A DNA stretch of 14,021 nucleotides. Source: an uncultured Oscillospiraceae bacterium. Its GTDB lineage: Bacteria > Bacillota > Clostridia > Oscillospirales > Ruminococcaceae. The DNA lies in the NCBI GenBank assembly GCA_947522735.1, contig CANNTZ010000065.1:1-14021 (forward strand), in the 5' to 3' direction. The notes below the pieces were generated by a model, which saw only the letters and a list, made by a program, of their open reading frames with translations, ran no database searches and was not told the DNA's origin. The position numbers and the translations under genes were made by a program. Shown here in pieces: positions 12,588-14,021 of this stretch; the first letter of the stretch is position 1; each line of letters opens with the position of its first letter.

Positions 12588-14021
12588 CTATATCGACAGA
12601 AAGCTCTGTTCGGACACATCAAATACGCCCCTGTTGGTGACGCGTAGCCGCGGTATCACCGGCAGCGCGAGGAAGGAGGCGGTAACAAACGGCTCGATGC
12701 TCTCCGGCACGCCCATCCCGCGCGCGACCGCCGTCATTTCGCGCAGCTTTTTCTCGGTCTGCTCCGGCGCTTCGTCGGACATCAGTCCGCACACCGGCAG
12801 GGCCAGCGAGGCCAGCACACATCCTCCGCGCACCAGAGCAAAGCCGCCCTTAATGCGCTCAATCTCCCGTGCCGCCGCGAGCATGTCCCCATCGTTGCTG
12901 CCTATCAGCAGCAGATTGTGCGAATCGTGGCCGACCGTTGACGCAAGCGCGCCGTCGAGCCACAGTCCCTTCACCACGCCAAGCCCGACCTGACCGGTTG
13001 CGTGGTGGCGCTCTACAACCGCTATCTTCTGATATTCGCGGCCCGGAGTGAAGAATCCGTTTTCGGCGGGGAGCTTCACGTCGGCGCGCCCGGTGACTAT
13101 CTGTCCCGGAATCACCTCGATGACGGGCGAGCGCTCCTGTGTTACGCGCAGCCGGAGGGACTCTCCGTCAAGCCTGCCTGTATTCACCGTGTTCAGCAGC
13201 CTTTCCGGAACACGCGTCTGTTCTATCGCAGCCGGCTCGCCGTGCTCGGAGACCTTCTCTCCCCTGTACCAGACAGAGTCGATCTCGACCTTTTCGACGT
13301 CGTTCAATATAACGAGATCCGCCTGATAGCCCGGAGCGATTGCGCCCAGCCCGTGGAAGCCGTAATGCTCCGCCGCGTTGACAGACGCCATGCGGTAAGC
13401 GTCGGCGACCGGCACTCCGAGCGCTATCGCCTTTCGCACATTGAAGCTGATATGGCCCTGCGCGCGTATCTCCTCGATGTGCTTGTCGTCGGTGCAGAAC
13501 GCGACGCGACCGTAGCCGAAGCCAAGCTCCTGCACGGCGCCGACGATATCAGCAAGGTTTTTTGCGGCACTTCCCTCGCGGGCCAGCACAGTCATTCCCG
13601 CACGGATACGGTCGGCCACCTCCTGCTTAGTCGTACACTCATGGTCGGTCGTAATCCCGGCAAGGCGGTAGGCGCAAAGCTCCTTTCCGCAGAGCCCGGG
13701 CGCGTGGCCGTCGATGTTGGTACCGGCAAACGCTGTCAGCTTTTCCAGCACGTCAGGGTCTCCCGCAAGCACGCCGGGAAAGTTCATCATCTCGCTGAGA
13801 TACTTTATATCATCCCGCTGGAGTAGGCGTTCAACATCCGTGGAATCGAGGGCAGCTCCTGCTGTTTCGAAATTGGTAGCGGGAACGCAACTGGGTGCAC
13901 CAAAATTGAACTTGAATGGAACAGTCTTGCCGTTTTCGATCATATATTCTACTCCCGCCATGCCGCAAACATTGGCGATCTCATGGGGATCACTTACCGT
14001 CCCGACGGTCCCATGCACCAC
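12588..14021 (-). CDS. ade: Adenine deaminase, C-terminal part (5' end outside the window)
   Basis: The reading frame enters from the right edge and gives 477 residues; complete bacterial adenine deaminases have about 570-600, so roughly 100 N-terminal residues, including the HxH metal site, are missing from view. Visible family blocks: VVHGTVGTVSDPHEIANVCG at the edge, GHAPGL (about 105-110), TDHECT (about 125-130), AFCTDDKHIEEI (about 174-185), SVNAAEHYG and a PGYQADLVIL block typical of amidohydrolases. The C-terminal half carries VVERHHATG and TVGHDSHNLLLIGSNDGDM, the Ade-specific domain. The enzyme converts adenine to hypoxanthine and ammonia for purine salvage with a divalent metal. It ends in TAG at 12588, 30 bases before the trigger-factor-like gene, which is probably cotranscribed. 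No internal frameshift was seen. The GTG at the edge is a sense codon, not a start. Confidence 0.93.
   Translation of the reverse strand: MVHGTVGTVSDPHEIANVCGMAGVEYMIENGKTVPFKFNFGAPSCVPATNFETAGAALDSTDVERLLQRDDIKYLSEMMNFPGVLAGDPDVLEKLTAFAGTNIDGHAPGLCGKELCAYRLAGITTDHECTTKQEVADRIRAGMTVLAREGSAAKNLADIVGAVQELGFGYGRVAFCTDDKHIEEIRAQGHISFNVRKAIALGVPVADAYRMASVNAAEHYGFHGLGAIAPGYQADLVILNDVEKVEIDSVWYRGEKVSEHGEPAAIEQTRVPERLLNTVNTGRLDGESLRLRVTQERSPVIEVIPGQIVTGRADVKLPAENGFFTPGREYQKIAVVERHHATGQVGLGVVKGLWLDGALASTVGHDSHNLLLIGSNDGDMLAAAREIERIKGGFALVRGGCVLASLALPVCGLMSDEAPEQTEKKLREMTAVARGMGVPESIEPFVTASFLALPVIPRLRVTNRGVFDVSEQSFLSI

Overview
The window (14,021 bases, roughly 50-55% GC by eye, with GC-rich codon third positions) looks like chromosome of a low-to-mid-GC anaerobic Firmicute, most likely a gut clostridium of the Oscillospirales/Ruminococcaceae type. 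The grounds are strong AGGAGG-type ribosome binding sites, sigma-A-like promoters, lipobox signal peptides, a folate ECF S component, the long clostridial form of PRPP synthetase and DHHW/MBOAT surface proteins. I see no phage genes, transposases, CRISPR, tRNA or rRNA. The genus call is inference from gene content only.

Layout, left to right. (1) 1-307, minus strand: the start of a putative lipoprotein cut by the window edge. (2) 493-1014, plus strand: folT, the only convincing plus-strand gene, divergent from the lipoprotein and with its own promoter. (3) 1055-1101: a 15-bp stem between two convergent genes. (4) 1122-2282, minus: prs with its own promoter and a structured leader. (5) 2516-8246, minus: an operon, read from high to low coordinates as promoter, possible tiny ORF, MBOAT O-acyltransferase, DHHW/AlgX-like surface protein, a stable hairpin, FkbH-like HAD protein, acyl carrier protein, terminator. 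(6) 8247-8748: a gap with a terminator, a 3x8-bp tandem repeat and several inverted repeats but no gene. (7) 8749-14021, minus: five closely spaced genes, ade (cut by the edge), trigger-factor-like lipoprotein, PII-like protein, Kef/CPA2-type cation:proton antiporter and MalY/PatB-type PLP enzyme, ending at the terminator at 8608-8646.

The most interesting unit is the operon in (5). It has the parts of a D-alanylation (Dlt) system: a carrier protein, an MBOAT membrane acyltransferase and a membrane-anchored SGNH/DHHW protein. The activating ligase DltA is absent and its place is taken by an FkbH-type protein. Characterised FkbH enzymes load a glyceryl unit from 1,3-bisphosphoglycerate onto a carrier protein. 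The simplest prediction is that a small hydroxyacyl group (glyceryl or a relative) is built on the carrier, passed through the MBOAT protein and placed on a wall polymer or exopolysaccharide by the DHHW protein. The substrate is inference; the gene set is visible.

The second interesting pair is the PII-like protein encoded 2 bases ahead of a CPA2 antiporter that lacks any RCK regulatory domain, which suggests a signal-responsive antiporter. All functions come from reading motifs; no database search was possible.
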